A DNA stretch of 13,804 bases from CAYOFK01 sp964403185 (GCA_964403185.1 CAYOFK010000081.1:1-13804); one strand, 5' to 3'; numbered from the stretch's first letter, positions 1 through 6,871 are shown. Program-made: numbers and translations. Notes: generated by a model from the letters alone, not told the origin.

Positions 1-11
1 TCTTCGTCCGC

Positions 12-83
12 CGAAGTTTTAACGAAGGCGGAAAACTTCGCCTCAGCCTATATCCTTCGGACCGCGGAAAGCGGGCCGAAGGA
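12..83. repeat. Two adjacent intergenic hairpins
   Basis: Two inverted repeats lie side by side. The first pairs CGAAGTTTT (12-20) with AAAACTTCG (32-40), a 9-bp stem with an 11-base loop. A competing pairing exists between TCCGCC (7-12) and GGCGGA (27-32). The second pairs TCCTTCGG (53-60) with CCGAAGGA (76-83) and, inside a single a/g mismatch, CCGC (62-65) with GCGG (71-74), leaving the loop GGAAA. No T-run follows either one, so they do not look like intrinsic terminators. They resemble REP-like intergenic palindromes common in Bacteroidota. Their family is inferred, but the pairing is directly visible. An upstream gene, if any, lies outside the window. Confidence 0.6.
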
Positions 84-150
84 GTGTTATGATTTTGGTA
101 CCCGGCTTTATCAATCCCCCTACTATTGCCTTTGTGCACCAGGCTGCCAT

Positions 151-200
151 GCCTGCTGCGCCTTCGCGTAGCCGCTTCGGCAGAGCAAGGCCGGGCAGGC
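151..200. repeat. Nested three-tier hairpin, REP-like or possible small structured RNA
   Basis: Three nested stems can form: GCCTGC (151-156) with GCAGGC (195-200), GCCTT (160-164) with AAGGC (187-191), and GCCG (171-174) with CGGC (178-181). An alternative local hairpin pairs CAGGC (140-144) with GCCTG (151-155). The segment is more GC-rich than the flanks. No reading frame or promoter can be assigned. It is probably a repeat-family unit; a structured RNA is the less likely alternative. Confidence 0.5.
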
Positions 201-395
201 GGGAAGCCTGATGTTTTGCGGATACAGCTATAATGATAAAGATTTTATCTGCCTTATATACAGCCAGATTCGTAATATCATTCGAAAAATATTAAACCGG
301 AGTAAGGGTAATGGCTTTTTCATGTGTTCTATTGTTGAAAGCATGTTAATATGAACATTTTGAAAACGAGTATTAATCCATAAAATTTTAAAATC
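201..395 (+). other. A/T-rich region upstream of the first lipoprotein gene, no firm signal
   Basis: This stretch turns A/T-rich after about position 230 and should carry the promoter of the gene at 396, but I find no convincing TAnnTTTG box. It contains small inverted repeats only: GATAAA/TTTATC (235-249) and TAATAT/ATATTA (273-294). The bases just before the ATG (about 380-393) are almost all A and T, which is typical of Bacteroidota translation starts that lack a Shine-Dalgarno sequence. Confidence 0.35.
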
Positions 396-1505
396 ATGAA
401 AAAGTTGAATGTTTTATTTTTAGCCTTTTTTGCCTTTTTTCTTTTGTTCTTTGCGTCCTGCCAGAAGGATGAAACACCGGATCTGCGGGACAACGACATT
501 CTGCCGGATAAATTTAAGGTAGAAATTACGAAATCGTTAAGTTACGACAAGTCCACCCTTAAGAGTGCCATGATAGACACCCTGAAAGGGAGTGAAATTT
601 ACCACCACCTTGGAACCTTTATACATGTTGGAGAAGCCGGCGCTGAAATTGTTGAGGATGTAATAAACGCCATACGGGTACACCAGATCAACCGGCCCAT
701 GTCGTTCTCATTTGAGAGTGAAGACGACGGACGCGTGAAGAATGCTGTCGTTATTGCTGAATCAGTGTTTGATAACCAGCAATGGGAATTCCAGATGACC
801 ATTACAGATGCAGACTCTGAAGGCAATGAAGACGGTGGAAAGGCCATTCAGATCTTCTGGAACAGGTTCCCGATAAAGGGTATAGCTATAATGAAGCCTT
901 ATAACATAGATCGCAGTGAGAATGCGGATTATCCTGAGGTCATGTACCGGGTGGATTACAGCGAAGGCCGTGAACATGGCTATGATGCCGAAATGCTTGT
1001 TTATGCCGCACATCTTCCGGTGGCAGATCCTCTTGAAGATCCTTATTCTATGAGCGCGCTGAAAATGTTTGCCGGCCAAAAGGGCAATGTGGTGGATGTT
1101 TATGGCAACTCAGATCATCCAAATGCCATATTGCTGGCAGGGAATGCAGGATTCACATATTCCTTCATTGCTTCCGGGGATAACAATACTGATCTGGGAG
1201 TTGCAGAGGTTGGACTGCCACCCAGCAACCTTGATCAGCCAGCCAGAAATATTCTTCTGGGGTACTATTCCATAAGAAATGTTTTGACCCGTGAAATTTA
1301 TGAAGTATGGCCGAACATAGATGAGGGAAGTGTTGAGGCTTTTCTCTACAATGCATCCGCCCCGGGTTATTTTGATAGTAATGGATTTGTATCAGGAGGC
1401 ACAGCCCCGGGTTCCGGATATGGTTCCCTGGTCTCCAGGTTGCCGTTCCTGAGTCCATATAATCCCAAAGAAATCACCAATCTGGATATTGCTTTCAAAG
1501 AATGA
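396..1505 (+). CDS. Putative lipoprotein of unknown function
   Basis: A 369-residue protein of no family I recognise. It starts with MKK and a very phenylalanine-rich hydrophobic segment (residues 7-20) ending in a lipobox, FFASC, so Cys22 should be lipidated and the protein anchored in the envelope. This signal peptide fixes the start codon. After a short acidic linker (residues 23-38) the mature part looks like a soluble, mostly beta-strand globular protein with no further membrane segment and no obvious catalytic motif. It is rich in Asp, Glu and Gly (for example around residues 140-147), and the C-terminal third is rich in Gly, Ser and Pro. There is no T9SS sorting domain. The gene stands alone, with repeat DNA upstream and a strong terminator and about 500 non-coding bases downstream, so it is probably a single-gene transcript. 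Surface binding or structural roles are possible, but nothing in the sequence decides this. Confidence 0.85.
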   Translation: MKKLNVLFLAFFAFFLLFFASCQKDETPDLRDNDILPDKFKVEITKSLSYDKSTLKSAMIDTLKGSEIYHHLGTFIHVGEAGAEIVEDVINAIRVHQINRPMSFSFESEDDGRVKNAVVIAESVFDNQQWEFQMTITDADSEGNEDGGKAIQIFWNRFPIKGIAIMKPYNIDRSENADYPEVMYRVDYSEGREHGYDAEMLVYAAHLPVADPLEDPYSMSALKMFAGQKGNVVDVYGNSDHPNAILLAGNAGFTYSFIASGDNNTDLGVAEVGLPPSNLDQPARNILLGYYSIRNVLTREIYEVWPNIDEGSVEAFLYNASAPGYFDSNGFVSGGTAPGSGYGSLVSRLPFLSPYNPKEITNLDIAFKE

Positions 1506-1531
1506 TCCCAGATCAGTGATGACTTTCCAGG

Positions 1532-1562
1532 AACCCTGACCCTTGTGTGTCAGGGTTTTTTT
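1532..1562 (+). terminator. Rho-independent terminator of the lipoprotein gene
   Basis: AACCCTGAC (1532-1540) pairs perfectly with GTCAGGGTT (1549-1557) around an 8-base loop, and the T-run spans 1556-1562. It lies 27 bases after the stop codon ending at 1505. A 9-bp GC-containing stem directly followed by seven T is a classical intrinsic terminator. Confidence 0.9.
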
Positions 1563-1665
1563 ATATCCGGCTTCCGGAATCACGGTTTTGTCACGGATTT
1601 TGCAGGCCATCACACAAGGCCTCTACCGTCAAAATCAGCGCCAAAACCTGCTGGTTGGTTGCCTC

Positions 1666-1812
1666 ATACCCCGGGTTGCATCCTCCTTCACTCCGTTCAG
1701 TCGGATTTACCCGGGGCTATCCACATTCAACCACGTCGTGGTTGTTTTCCTCCACTCCTGAAAAGGATGACACGGAAGTCTGATTGATGGCCGCATCCAG
1801 CTCCAACGGAGC
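1666..1812. repeat. REP-like palindromic repeat cluster
   Basis: Three hairpins stand in a row. CCCCGGGT (1669-1676) pairs with ACCCGGGG (1709-1716), and flanking ATA/TAT extends the stem past one bulged base. CAACCAC (1728-1734) pairs with GTGGTTG (1738-1744) around GTC. GCTCC (1800-1804) pairs with GGAGC (1808-1812) around AAC. From memory, the CCCGGG-type unit followed by a CAACC hairpin is a dispersed intergenic motif in many Bacteroidota genomes. Open frames across it exist in all three forward frames at once, as expected of repeat DNA without stops, so I do not call a gene here. Confidence 0.6.
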
Positions 1813-1824
1813 AAAAGAAAATAG

Positions 1825-1864
1825 GGGGCTGTCTCAGAAGCCCATTTATCATTCGGTATGAATC
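1825..1864 (+). repeat. GGGGCTGTCTCA-type repeat, copy 1
   Basis: GGGGCTGTCTCAGAAG (1825-1840) matches the sequence at 13750-13765 at 15 of 16 bases in the same orientation. The similarity resumes with TATCATTC (1847-1854) and GAATC (1860-1864), which also occur in that order in the other copy. The ends resemble termini I associate with some Bacteroidota insertion sequences, but no transposase gene is present. It may be a degraded end or a small non-autonomous element. Confidence 0.5.
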
Positions 1865-1871
1865 TTAAAAC

Positions 1872-1911
1872 TCGGTCCTGACGGACCGATAAACGAACGA
1901 GGACGTTCGTT
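1872..1911. repeat. Two tandem perfect hairpins with four-base loops
   Basis: TCGGTCC (1872-1878) pairs with GGACCGA (1883-1889) around TGAC. Two bases later AACGAACG (1892-1899) pairs with CGTTCGTT (1904-1911) around AGGA. The stems are 7 and 8 bp and perfect. They end 22 bases before the promoter of the sulfatase gene. No T-run follows, so they are not standard terminators, and they fit a REP-like or mobile palindrome family. They could still shape transcription or mRNA ends next to the sulfatase. Confidence 0.6.
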
Positions 1912-1933
1912 CTACGGATAAATCCTCATGCGC

Positions 1934-1971
1934 TTTGCAAAAAACCCCTGAAATGTCTACTTTTAAAAGTA
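1934..1971 (+). promoter_or_regulatory. Predicted Bacteroidota promoter of the sulfatase gene, overlapped by a palindrome
   Basis: A TTTG box (1934-1937) is followed after 20 bases by TACTTTTA (1958-1965), which fits TAnnTTTG except for the last base. This spacing matches the known -33/-7 promoter layout of Bacteroidota. The start codon at 2006 lies about 40 bases further on. The -7 box is the left half of a perfect 14-base palindrome, TACTTTTAAAAGTA (1958-1971), which could be a repressor or activator site. The promoter is a good match; the operator role is inference. Confidence 0.55.
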
Positions 1972-2005
1972 AAGAAAGTACCATATCTAATAACATAGAC
2001 CCATT

Positions 2006-3433
2006 ATGGCGGGATTCAGAAAAATACACCTGATCACGCTCCTGGTAATCCTGCTCCTGGTTTATATTTCCTATACACAGTTCAGGAAAAATGCCCCGTT
2101 CCGGGAACCGGCGTATAATATTGTGTTCATCGGTGTGGACGACCTGCGTCCGGAACTTCCGGTTTACGGAAAGGAACATATCATTGCTCCGAATATGGAC
2201 CGTCTGGCTTCTGCCGGATTGGTTTTCAACAGGGCGTACTGTCAGATGGCCGTGTGCAATCCGTCACGGATAAGCCTGATGACCGGGTTACGGCCCGATT
2301 CCACAAGGATTTTTAATAATGGAACCCACCTGAGGGAAACCCTTCCGGATATCCGGACCCTTCCGCAGTTTTTTAAGGAACATGGCTATTATAGTGTTGG
2401 GATCGGGAAGCTGTACCACGGTTTGCTGAACGACACCCTGTCATGGAGTGAACCCTGGTGGATCCCGTACGATTTCCAGAAAAACAGGGGCTATGTTCTG
2501 GATCAGAATAAGGGAATTGCTAAAGGCAACCGGGGCCGCGGATATCCCTGTGAAGCGGCCGACACAAATGACCTTGCCTACCCGGACGGAATGATCGCTG
2601 AAAGAGCAGTCGGGAAACTTGAGGAATTGAAAAATAACCAACCTTTTTTCCTTGGGGTGGGCTTTCATAAACCACACCTGCCTTTTGCAGTTCCGGAAAA
2701 ATACTGGGATCTGTATGCCCCGGGGACCATACAGCCGTCCGAGATCCTGGAACCACCCGAAGGAGCTCCGGCTTTTGCCGGGACTAACTGGGGCGAATTA
2801 AGAAACTATGCGGGCGTTCCGAAAACGGGACCTGTTTCAGATTCATTAGCCATAAAGTTGATTCATGGATACCGGGCCTCTGTATCGTATGTGGATGCCC
2901 AGATTGGTCGTTTACTTGACGCCCTGGAATCATCTGGCCTTCAGGATAATACTATTATTGTCCTGTGGGGTGATCATGGGTGGAAGCTGGGAGAATACGG
3001 TAGCTGGTGTAAGCATACCAACTATGAATTTGATACACGGACCGTATTGATCATTTCCGGACCGGGAATGAAAATGAGAGGAAGAAAATCAGATGCTTTG
3101 GTTGAACTCGTTGATATCTATCCCACACTTGTCGATCTTGCCGGATTGAAGTTGCCCCGGCATTTACAGGGAGTGAGTTTGGTGCCATTACTAAAGGCCC
3201 CCGATATACCATGGAATCCGTTGGCAATCAGTCAATATCCAAGGGGTAAGCTCATGGGATACAGTTACAGGACAGAAAAATACCGGCTGGTGGTATGGAA
3301 AGATAAAAACCAGGAGATTCAGTACAGGGAACTATACGATCACCGGGTCGACTCTTTTGAAACAAAAAATCTGGCAGGTATTCCTGGTAACGAGCGGATT
3401 ATTGAGGAAATTCTTAACCTGGTGCAGCAATAG
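2006..3433 (+). CDS. Sulfatase, iduronate-2-sulfatase-like (S1 family)
   Basis: A 475-residue type I sulfatase that should hydrolyse sulfate esters on a sugar or polysaccharide. Visible active-site parts are Asp45-Asp46 (metal ligands, in FIGVDD), Cys84-Asn-Pro-Ser-Arg88 (the CxPxR motif whose Cys is converted to formylglycine), His221-Lys222-Pro-His224, and Asp323-His324 with Lys336-His337 further on. The overall pattern (GKLYHG, GFHKPHLPF, WGDHGWKLGEYG, and ELYDHRVDSFETKNLA near the C-terminus) is that of iduronate-2-sulfatase-like enzymes. Length is normal for the family. The N-terminus has one hydrophobic segment (residues 8-23) without a lipobox Cys, so it is either a signal peptide or a membrane anchor. 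A formylglycine-generating enzyme is required but is not in the window, and neither are SusC/SusD or glycosidase genes, so the natural polysaccharide cannot be named. The gene has its own predicted promoter and 110 non-coding bases downstream. Confidence 0.95.
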   Translation: MAGFRKIHLITLLVILLLVYISYTQFRKNAPFREPAYNIVFIGVDDLRPELPVYGKEHIIAPNMDRLASAGLVFNRAYCQMAVCNPSRISLMTGLRPDSTRIFNNGTHLRETLPDIRTLPQFFKEHGYYSVGIGKLYHGLLNDTLSWSEPWWIPYDFQKNRGYVLDQNKGIAKGNRGRGYPCEAADTNDLAYPDGMIAERAVGKLEELKNNQPFFLGVGFHKPHLPFAVPEKYWDLYAPGTIQPSEILEPPEGAPAFAGTNWGELRNYAGVPKTGPVSDSLAIKLIHGYRASVSYVDAQIGRLLDALESSGLQDNTIIVLWGDHGWKLGEYGSWCKHTNYEFDTRTVLIISGPGMKMRGRKSDALVELVDIYPTLVDLAGLKLPRHLQGVSLVPLLKAPDIPWNPLAISQYPRGKLMGYSYRTEKYRLVVWKDKNQEIQYRELYDHRVDSFETKNLAGIPGNERIIEEILNLVQQ

Positions 3434-3491
3434 CTGTGAATGCTGTTTGAGGGAAATTCGTCAGCATCCGTGAATTAATATTTCTTTGCCA

Positions 3492-3523
3492 CGAATGCAC
3501 TAATTTAAAACGAATACACTAAT
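3492..3523. repeat. Short direct repeat in front of the META-domain gene
   Basis: CGAATGCACTAAT (3492-3504) and CGAATACACTAAT (3511-3523) are direct repeats with one mismatch and a period of 19 bases. Similar CACGAATNCACTAAT strings occur, from memory, as scattered intergenic repeats in Bacteroidota and other environmental bacteria. A tandem operator is the alternative because the repeats lie just upstream of a promoter-like box. Confidence 0.4.
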
Positions 3524-3531
3524 AAACCAGC

Positions 3532-3539
3532 TATCTTTG
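3532..3539 (+). promoter_or_regulatory. TAnnTTTG box directly before the META-domain gene
   Basis: TATCTTTG is an exact match to the Bacteroidota -7 consensus, but it lies only 4 bases before the ATG at 3544, and I see no TTTG at the usual distance upstream. If it is active, transcription would start at or just inside the start codon, giving a leaderless mRNA. A chance match is quite possible. Confidence 0.3.
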
Positions 3540-3543
3540 ATGC

Positions 3544-4041
3544 ATGAAAACTTTTAATTTCTTATTGCTGGTATTCATAATTTCAGCATCCGGATGTAAG
3601 AACAGGCCGGCAAAGGAGGTGCACACTGCAGACAACATCTACACCAGAACAGAGCAAGCGGTGGAAACCGGAAAGACCATCATGGAGGAAGCATCCTTAT
3701 TTGACCGGCAATGGTTGTTGCTGGAAATAGACAACCTGGATGCTGAGATCACCAAAGAGATATGGATCCGCTTTGACTCAGGCGGGGAAGGCAGGTTTCA
3801 GGGGTTTTCAAGTTGTAACAGTTTTTTTGGGAATTATGAGCTGGATGGCAGCATTTTGAAAATGAGCGACATAGCCTCAACAAAAAAAATGTGTCTGGAT
3901 ATTAATCTGGAAGACCTTTTTTATAAAAACCTGGCCAACACCATCCGGTTTGAGCTGCCTGAAAACCGGCTCATCCTGATTGATCACCAGGGCGACCGCA
4001 TGGTGTTTACAGAAACTGAGATTGGCAACAACAGACTTTAA
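3544..4041 (+). CDS. META-domain (HslJ-like) lipoprotein
   Basis: A 165-residue lipoprotein. The signal peptide (residues 1-17) ends in SASGC, making Cys18 the lipidated residue and confirming the start. A linker of about 35 residues follows. The META/HslJ domain runs from about Trp57 to the end: the opening RQWLLLEI, then the diagnostic GFSSCN (residues 87-92), FGNYEL, and TKKMC (113-117) followed by a Glu-x-x-Phe helix. Cys91 and Cys117 fall at the conserved positions of the domain and could form a disulfide. Proteins of this family are envelope or secreted proteins linked in other bacteria to heat-shock and antibiotic stress responses; no enzymatic reaction is known for the domain, so a specific role cannot be assigned. 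The gene converges on the ChaN-like gene, with 3 bases between the two stop codons. Confidence 0.9.
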   Translation: MKTFNFLLLVFIISASGCKNRPAKEVHTADNIYTRTEQAVETGKTIMEEASLFDRQWLLLEIDNLDAEITKEIWIRFDSGGEGRFQGFSSCNSFFGNYELDGSILKMSDIASTKKMCLDINLEDLFYKNLANTIRFELPENRLILIDHQGDRMVFTETEIGNNRL

Positions 4042-4044
4042 TCC

Positions 4045-4911
4045 TCAGCGGGTTTTGGTCATGGATGACGGTACGCAGACCACATAATTTGCTGTATTCA
4101 AATTTTCTTCCTCAAGTTCATTGATATCCTCCTGCTGCACATTGGTGATGGTCAGGATCTTCAGGTTTGGATGTTCCTGCCGGATATGCCAGATAATGCC
4201 TTCAAAGTTATCGGAGTGGTAGCGTCCGTTGTAATGGATGATGAGTTTTCCGGGTTCCCAGTATTGCATTGTGTAATATGCCATAGTTGCATCTTTAATG
4301 GCCTGGGATTTAGGAAAATTTTCATTAACATGATCACTCATTTCGCCCATTTCCAGCATGGCCTTATAGCATTCAACTTCAGGATCGTAGCTGATCGGCA
4401 ATGGGGGTAAAAAGCTTTTGGATTCATTTGAAAGGCTGTCCAGGGCTTCCAGTCCCCGCTTATGAACGAGGGATGCATAGCGCCGTGGTACATTGGAGGC
4501 CACAAAAGTAAGTCCATTGTCCATGGCAAATTTAACCAGTGGTTTGTAATCCGTTTTATAATTGGGCCAGATTCGTGCCTCCGACTCAAAGCTCTTCTCA
4601 GAGATCTGTCCCAGAAGATATTCATTAAGGATGACCTGGTTGTCGCGCTCAAACATTTCGGCAGCCAGAATTAAACTGTCTCCGCGGGCGGCATAAAGAT
4701 CTTTTGTAATCTCAAGTTCCATCCAGTGCCCTATGGGATTGTCGTGTAATTCCCCAAAAAATACCAGGTCTGCGGCAGCCAGTTCCTTCATCATCTTCTC
4801 ATACTTGACCGGTTTGCCTTTACCTGTAAACAGATTATAGGCGGGTTTGTCCGTCTTAAAAGCAGAGCTGATAAAAACAATAATAACTAACAGGTAATGG
4901 ATCTTTTTCAT
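4045..4911 (-). CDS. ChaN-family (Tiki/TraB-related fold) exported protein
   Basis: A 288-residue protein of the ChaN family. The best-studied member, from Campylobacter, is a haem-binding lipoprotein implicated in iron uptake, and the wider superfamily includes the Tiki metalloproteases. Typical motifs are GELHDN (residues 53-58), EMFERD (85-90), NVPRRYA (140-146), and a late HYNGRYHSD where the family carries a conserved His. The hydrophobic N-terminus (residues 5-18) is an export signal but has no lipobox Cys, so unlike the Campylobacter protein it is probably a periplasmic or anchored protein rather than a lipoprotein. It lies 82 bases downstream of the M28 peptidase gene on the same strand and may be cotranscribed with it. 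Haem binding versus hydrolase activity cannot be decided here. Confidence 0.9.
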   Translation of the reverse strand: MKKIHYLLVIIVFISSAFKTDKPAYNLFTGKGKPVKYEKMMKELAAADLVFFGELHDNPIGHWMELEITKDLYAARGDSLILAAEMFERDNQVILNEYLLGQISEKSFESEARIWPNYKTDYKPLVKFAMDNGLTFVASNVPRRYASLVHKRGLEALDSLSNESKSFLPPLPISYDPEVECYKAMLEMGEMSDHVNENFPKSQAIKDATMAYYTMQYWEPGKLIIHYNGRYHSDNFEGIIWHIRQEHPNLKILTITNVQQEDINELEEENLNTANYVVCVPSSMTKTR

Positions 4912-4975
4912 CTGTATTTAATATTCAATGGTTTAAAAACTGATATTATCGAGCCCTGCACGGCTCCTGTTCGTT

Positions 4976-4991
4976 TCATAATGAATTATGA
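4976..4991. repeat. Short palindrome between the peptidase and ChaN-like genes
   Basis: TCATAAT (4976-4982) and ATTATGA (4985-4991) form an inverted repeat separated by GA, directly after the stop codon of the minus-strand peptidase gene. It is A/T-rich, and a two-base loop makes a stable hairpin unlikely, so a protein-binding site is as plausible as a transcript-end structure. The rest of the 82-base gap shows no clear promoter. Confidence 0.25.
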
Positions 4992-4993
4992 GT

Positions 4994-6787
4994 TCAAAAA
5001 TCTTCGAGATGTACAAGCAGGATCTTTTTCTCTCCCTCCCGGAGGATATCAATCGAAACGGTTTGCCCGAATTTTAATTTTGACATCCGGGCCATATATT
5101 CATAGATGTCTGAAACGGACTTGCCATCAATTGCAGTGATCACATCTCCCTTTTGGATTCCGGCAAGACTGCCTGGTCCGCCCGGTGTCACCCCGTCTAC
5201 TCCAAGGCCGCTTATTCCGGTTTGGGTAAAGCTCGGCATGATCCCCAGGCGCACACCGGACCGTCTCCGTCCGGTGGTTTGCTGCCTGGGCCCGGCTTCC
5301 CGGAAGACCAGGTTACTGTCCATGCCGGCCAGTTCAAAACTCAGATCATAAACGAAGTCGCTGAGTTTCTTGAGGCCGTCAAAGTGTACGTAATCGATCA
5401 CATCATTTGGTGTATGGTAGTCTTCATGGGCTCCGGTTGAAAAAAAGAACACCGGAATGTCCTCAACATAAAATGAGGAATGGTCAGACGGGCCAAACCC
5501 GTTTGGCGACATGGCCAGTTTTAAGGCGTAGTTTTCAACAAGCCTGTTCAGCAATGTTTCACTCTCTGTTGAGGTCCCCGTACCTCCAACGGCCAGTTCA
5601 CCCTTCTCATTCAGACGACCAACCATATCCACATTCACCATGGCGACGATGCGGTCCAGATTTATGGATGGATTCTGAGTGAAATATTTGGAGCCCAGCA
5701 AGCCCATTTCTTCGGCACCAAAGGCCATTACCAGGACACTTCGTTTTAGTTCTGAACGGTTGGCGGCCAGTTTCTCAGCTATCTCTATCACCGTTGCTGT
5801 GCCGGAGGCATTGTCATCAGCCCCGTTATGGACGGCCTCTTCACCAGGGGCACGGGATCCTGAATTGGCACCACCCATACCAAGGTGGTCGTAATGACCC
5901 CCAACAACTACCACATCATTTTTCAATATGGGATCGGATCCTTCCATGAATCCCAGTACATTCTGGGTATTCACCCTGACAAAGTTGATTTCTGAAGTAC
6001 CACTGACCGTGGTCTCACAATCAAATGATGACGGGGCATGAGTGTCGTTTAAGATCTTTTCCAGACCGGCCAGGGTGTTTTCTGATTTCTCCAGGATCTT
6101 GTTGGCCAGGGTCCGGCTAATATGAAAGACCGGTATGCCTGAACTGGTACCAAGGCGGTCGACTTCAGGTTCTGTGATTTTGTCAGAGGCATCCAGTTCC
6201 TCTCCGGAAACCAATAGCACACCCGCAGCACCCTTGTCTTTGGCAGTTATAACTTTTGAGCGGTCCTGGGTGTAAGGAAGAAACCTGCTTTCATTATTGT
6301 CAGGCTCCGGATCTGCCCGGAGGACCAAAACCCATTGATCACCCACATCCACTCCTTCAAAATCATTCCATTTCAGGCCGGTTTCCTCGATATCAAATCC
6401 GTATCCGCAAAAAACCACATTTGCTTCAAGAGAGCCATTCGATGAATAACTGAGTGGGGTGAAATCCTTCATGACAGAAGCCTCCATGTCATCCACACTG
6501 ATGGCATTGGACGGGCCGGCTTCCACTTCGGTAATGACTTCAAAATACTGAAATCCGTTATCTTCAAGCATGTCATATCCAAACATCCTGAACTGGTCGC
6601 GAATGTATTCTGCTGCCAGTTTCCCCTCCGGTGTTCCGGATCTCCTTCCCCTTAATGAATCTGATGCCAGGTAAGCAATGTGTTCATTTAATTCAACACT
6701 AGTGATCTCCGGGTTGTCAATCTGAATACGTTGGCAGGAGAACAATAATGCAAGGCCGCTTAGCAGAAATGTGGTTCTTTTTATCAT
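4994..6787 (-). CDS. M28-family zinc aminopeptidase lipoprotein with PA and PDZ domains
   Basis: A 597-residue envelope metallopeptidase. The signal peptide ends in LLFSC, so Cys18 is the lipid anchor. Residues about 120-240 form a PA-type insert typical of this peptidase group. The M28 catalytic domain (about 275-485) has every expected two-zinc ligand: His298 in GGHYDH, Asp324/Asp325 in GADDNASG, Glu359-Glu360 in FGAEEMGLLGS, Asp387 in NVDMVG, and His458 in EDYHTPND. A basic linker (about 498-512) leads to a C-terminal PDZ domain (513-597) with LGVDGVTPGGPGSLAGIQKGD as its ligand-loop region. The likely activity is removal of N-terminal residues from peptides at the outer membrane or in the periplasm. 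Length and architecture match M28 peptidases with PDZ domains found across Bacteroidota. The gene leads a minus-strand pair with the ChaN-like gene. Confidence 0.95.
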   Translation of the reverse strand: MIKRTTFLLSGLALLFSCQRIQIDNPEITSVELNEHIAYLASDSLRGRRSGTPEGKLAAEYIRDQFRMFGYDMLEDNGFQYFEVITEVEAGPSNAISVDDMEASVMKDFTPLSYSSNGSLEANVVFCGYGFDIEETGLKWNDFEGVDVGDQWVLVLRADPEPDNNESRFLPYTQDRSKVITAKDKGAAGVLLVSGEELDASDKITEPEVDRLGTSSGIPVFHISRTLANKILEKSENTLAGLEKILNDTHAPSSFDCETTVSGTSEINFVRVNTQNVLGFMEGSDPILKNDVVVVGGHYDHLGMGGANSGSRAPGEEAVHNGADDNASGTATVIEIAEKLAANRSELKRSVLVMAFGAEEMGLLGSKYFTQNPSINLDRIVAMVNVDMVGRLNEKGELAVGGTGTSTESETLLNRLVENYALKLAMSPNGFGPSDHSSFYVEDIPVFFFSTGAHEDYHTPNDVIDYVHFDGLKKLSDFVYDLSFELAGMDSNLVFREAGPRQQTTGRRRSGVRLGIMPSFTQTGISGLGVDGVTPGGPGSLAGIQKGDVITAIDGKSVSDIYEYMARMSKLKFGQTVSIDILREGEKKILLVHLEDF

Positions 6788-6863
6788 TACTTTAAATTTA
6801 CTGATTATAAACTCCGAATCGGGATGACAGGTCTATCCACTCCCTTTCATCTGAGATGGGTGT

Positions 6864-6871
6864 CAAAAATA
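6864..6871 (-). promoter_or_regulatory. Possible -7 promoter box of the M28 peptidase gene
   Basis: Read on the minus strand, the sequence is TATTTTTG, an exact TAnnTTTG match about 77 bases upstream of the start codon at 6787. No clear TTTG is seen at the matching -33 distance; the region there reads TTAA. A start here would give a 5' leader of roughly 70 bases. Confidence 0.4.

Noticed and set aside
1543..1787. Overlapping short open frames of 72-80 codons in all three forward frames
   Set aside because: They start inside or just after the terminator hairpin and run through the palindromic repeat cluster. Three frames are open at once and none has a credible start region or signal peptide, so this is repeat DNA rather than a gene.
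1872..1911. CRISPR-like tandem units
   Set aside because: The two hairpins differ in sequence and there is no repeat-spacer periodicity or cas gene.
2006..3433. Polysaccharide utilisation locus around the sulfatase
   Set aside because: No SusC/SusD pair, glycosidase, hybrid two-component sensor or ECF sigma/anti-sigma gene is present within the window.
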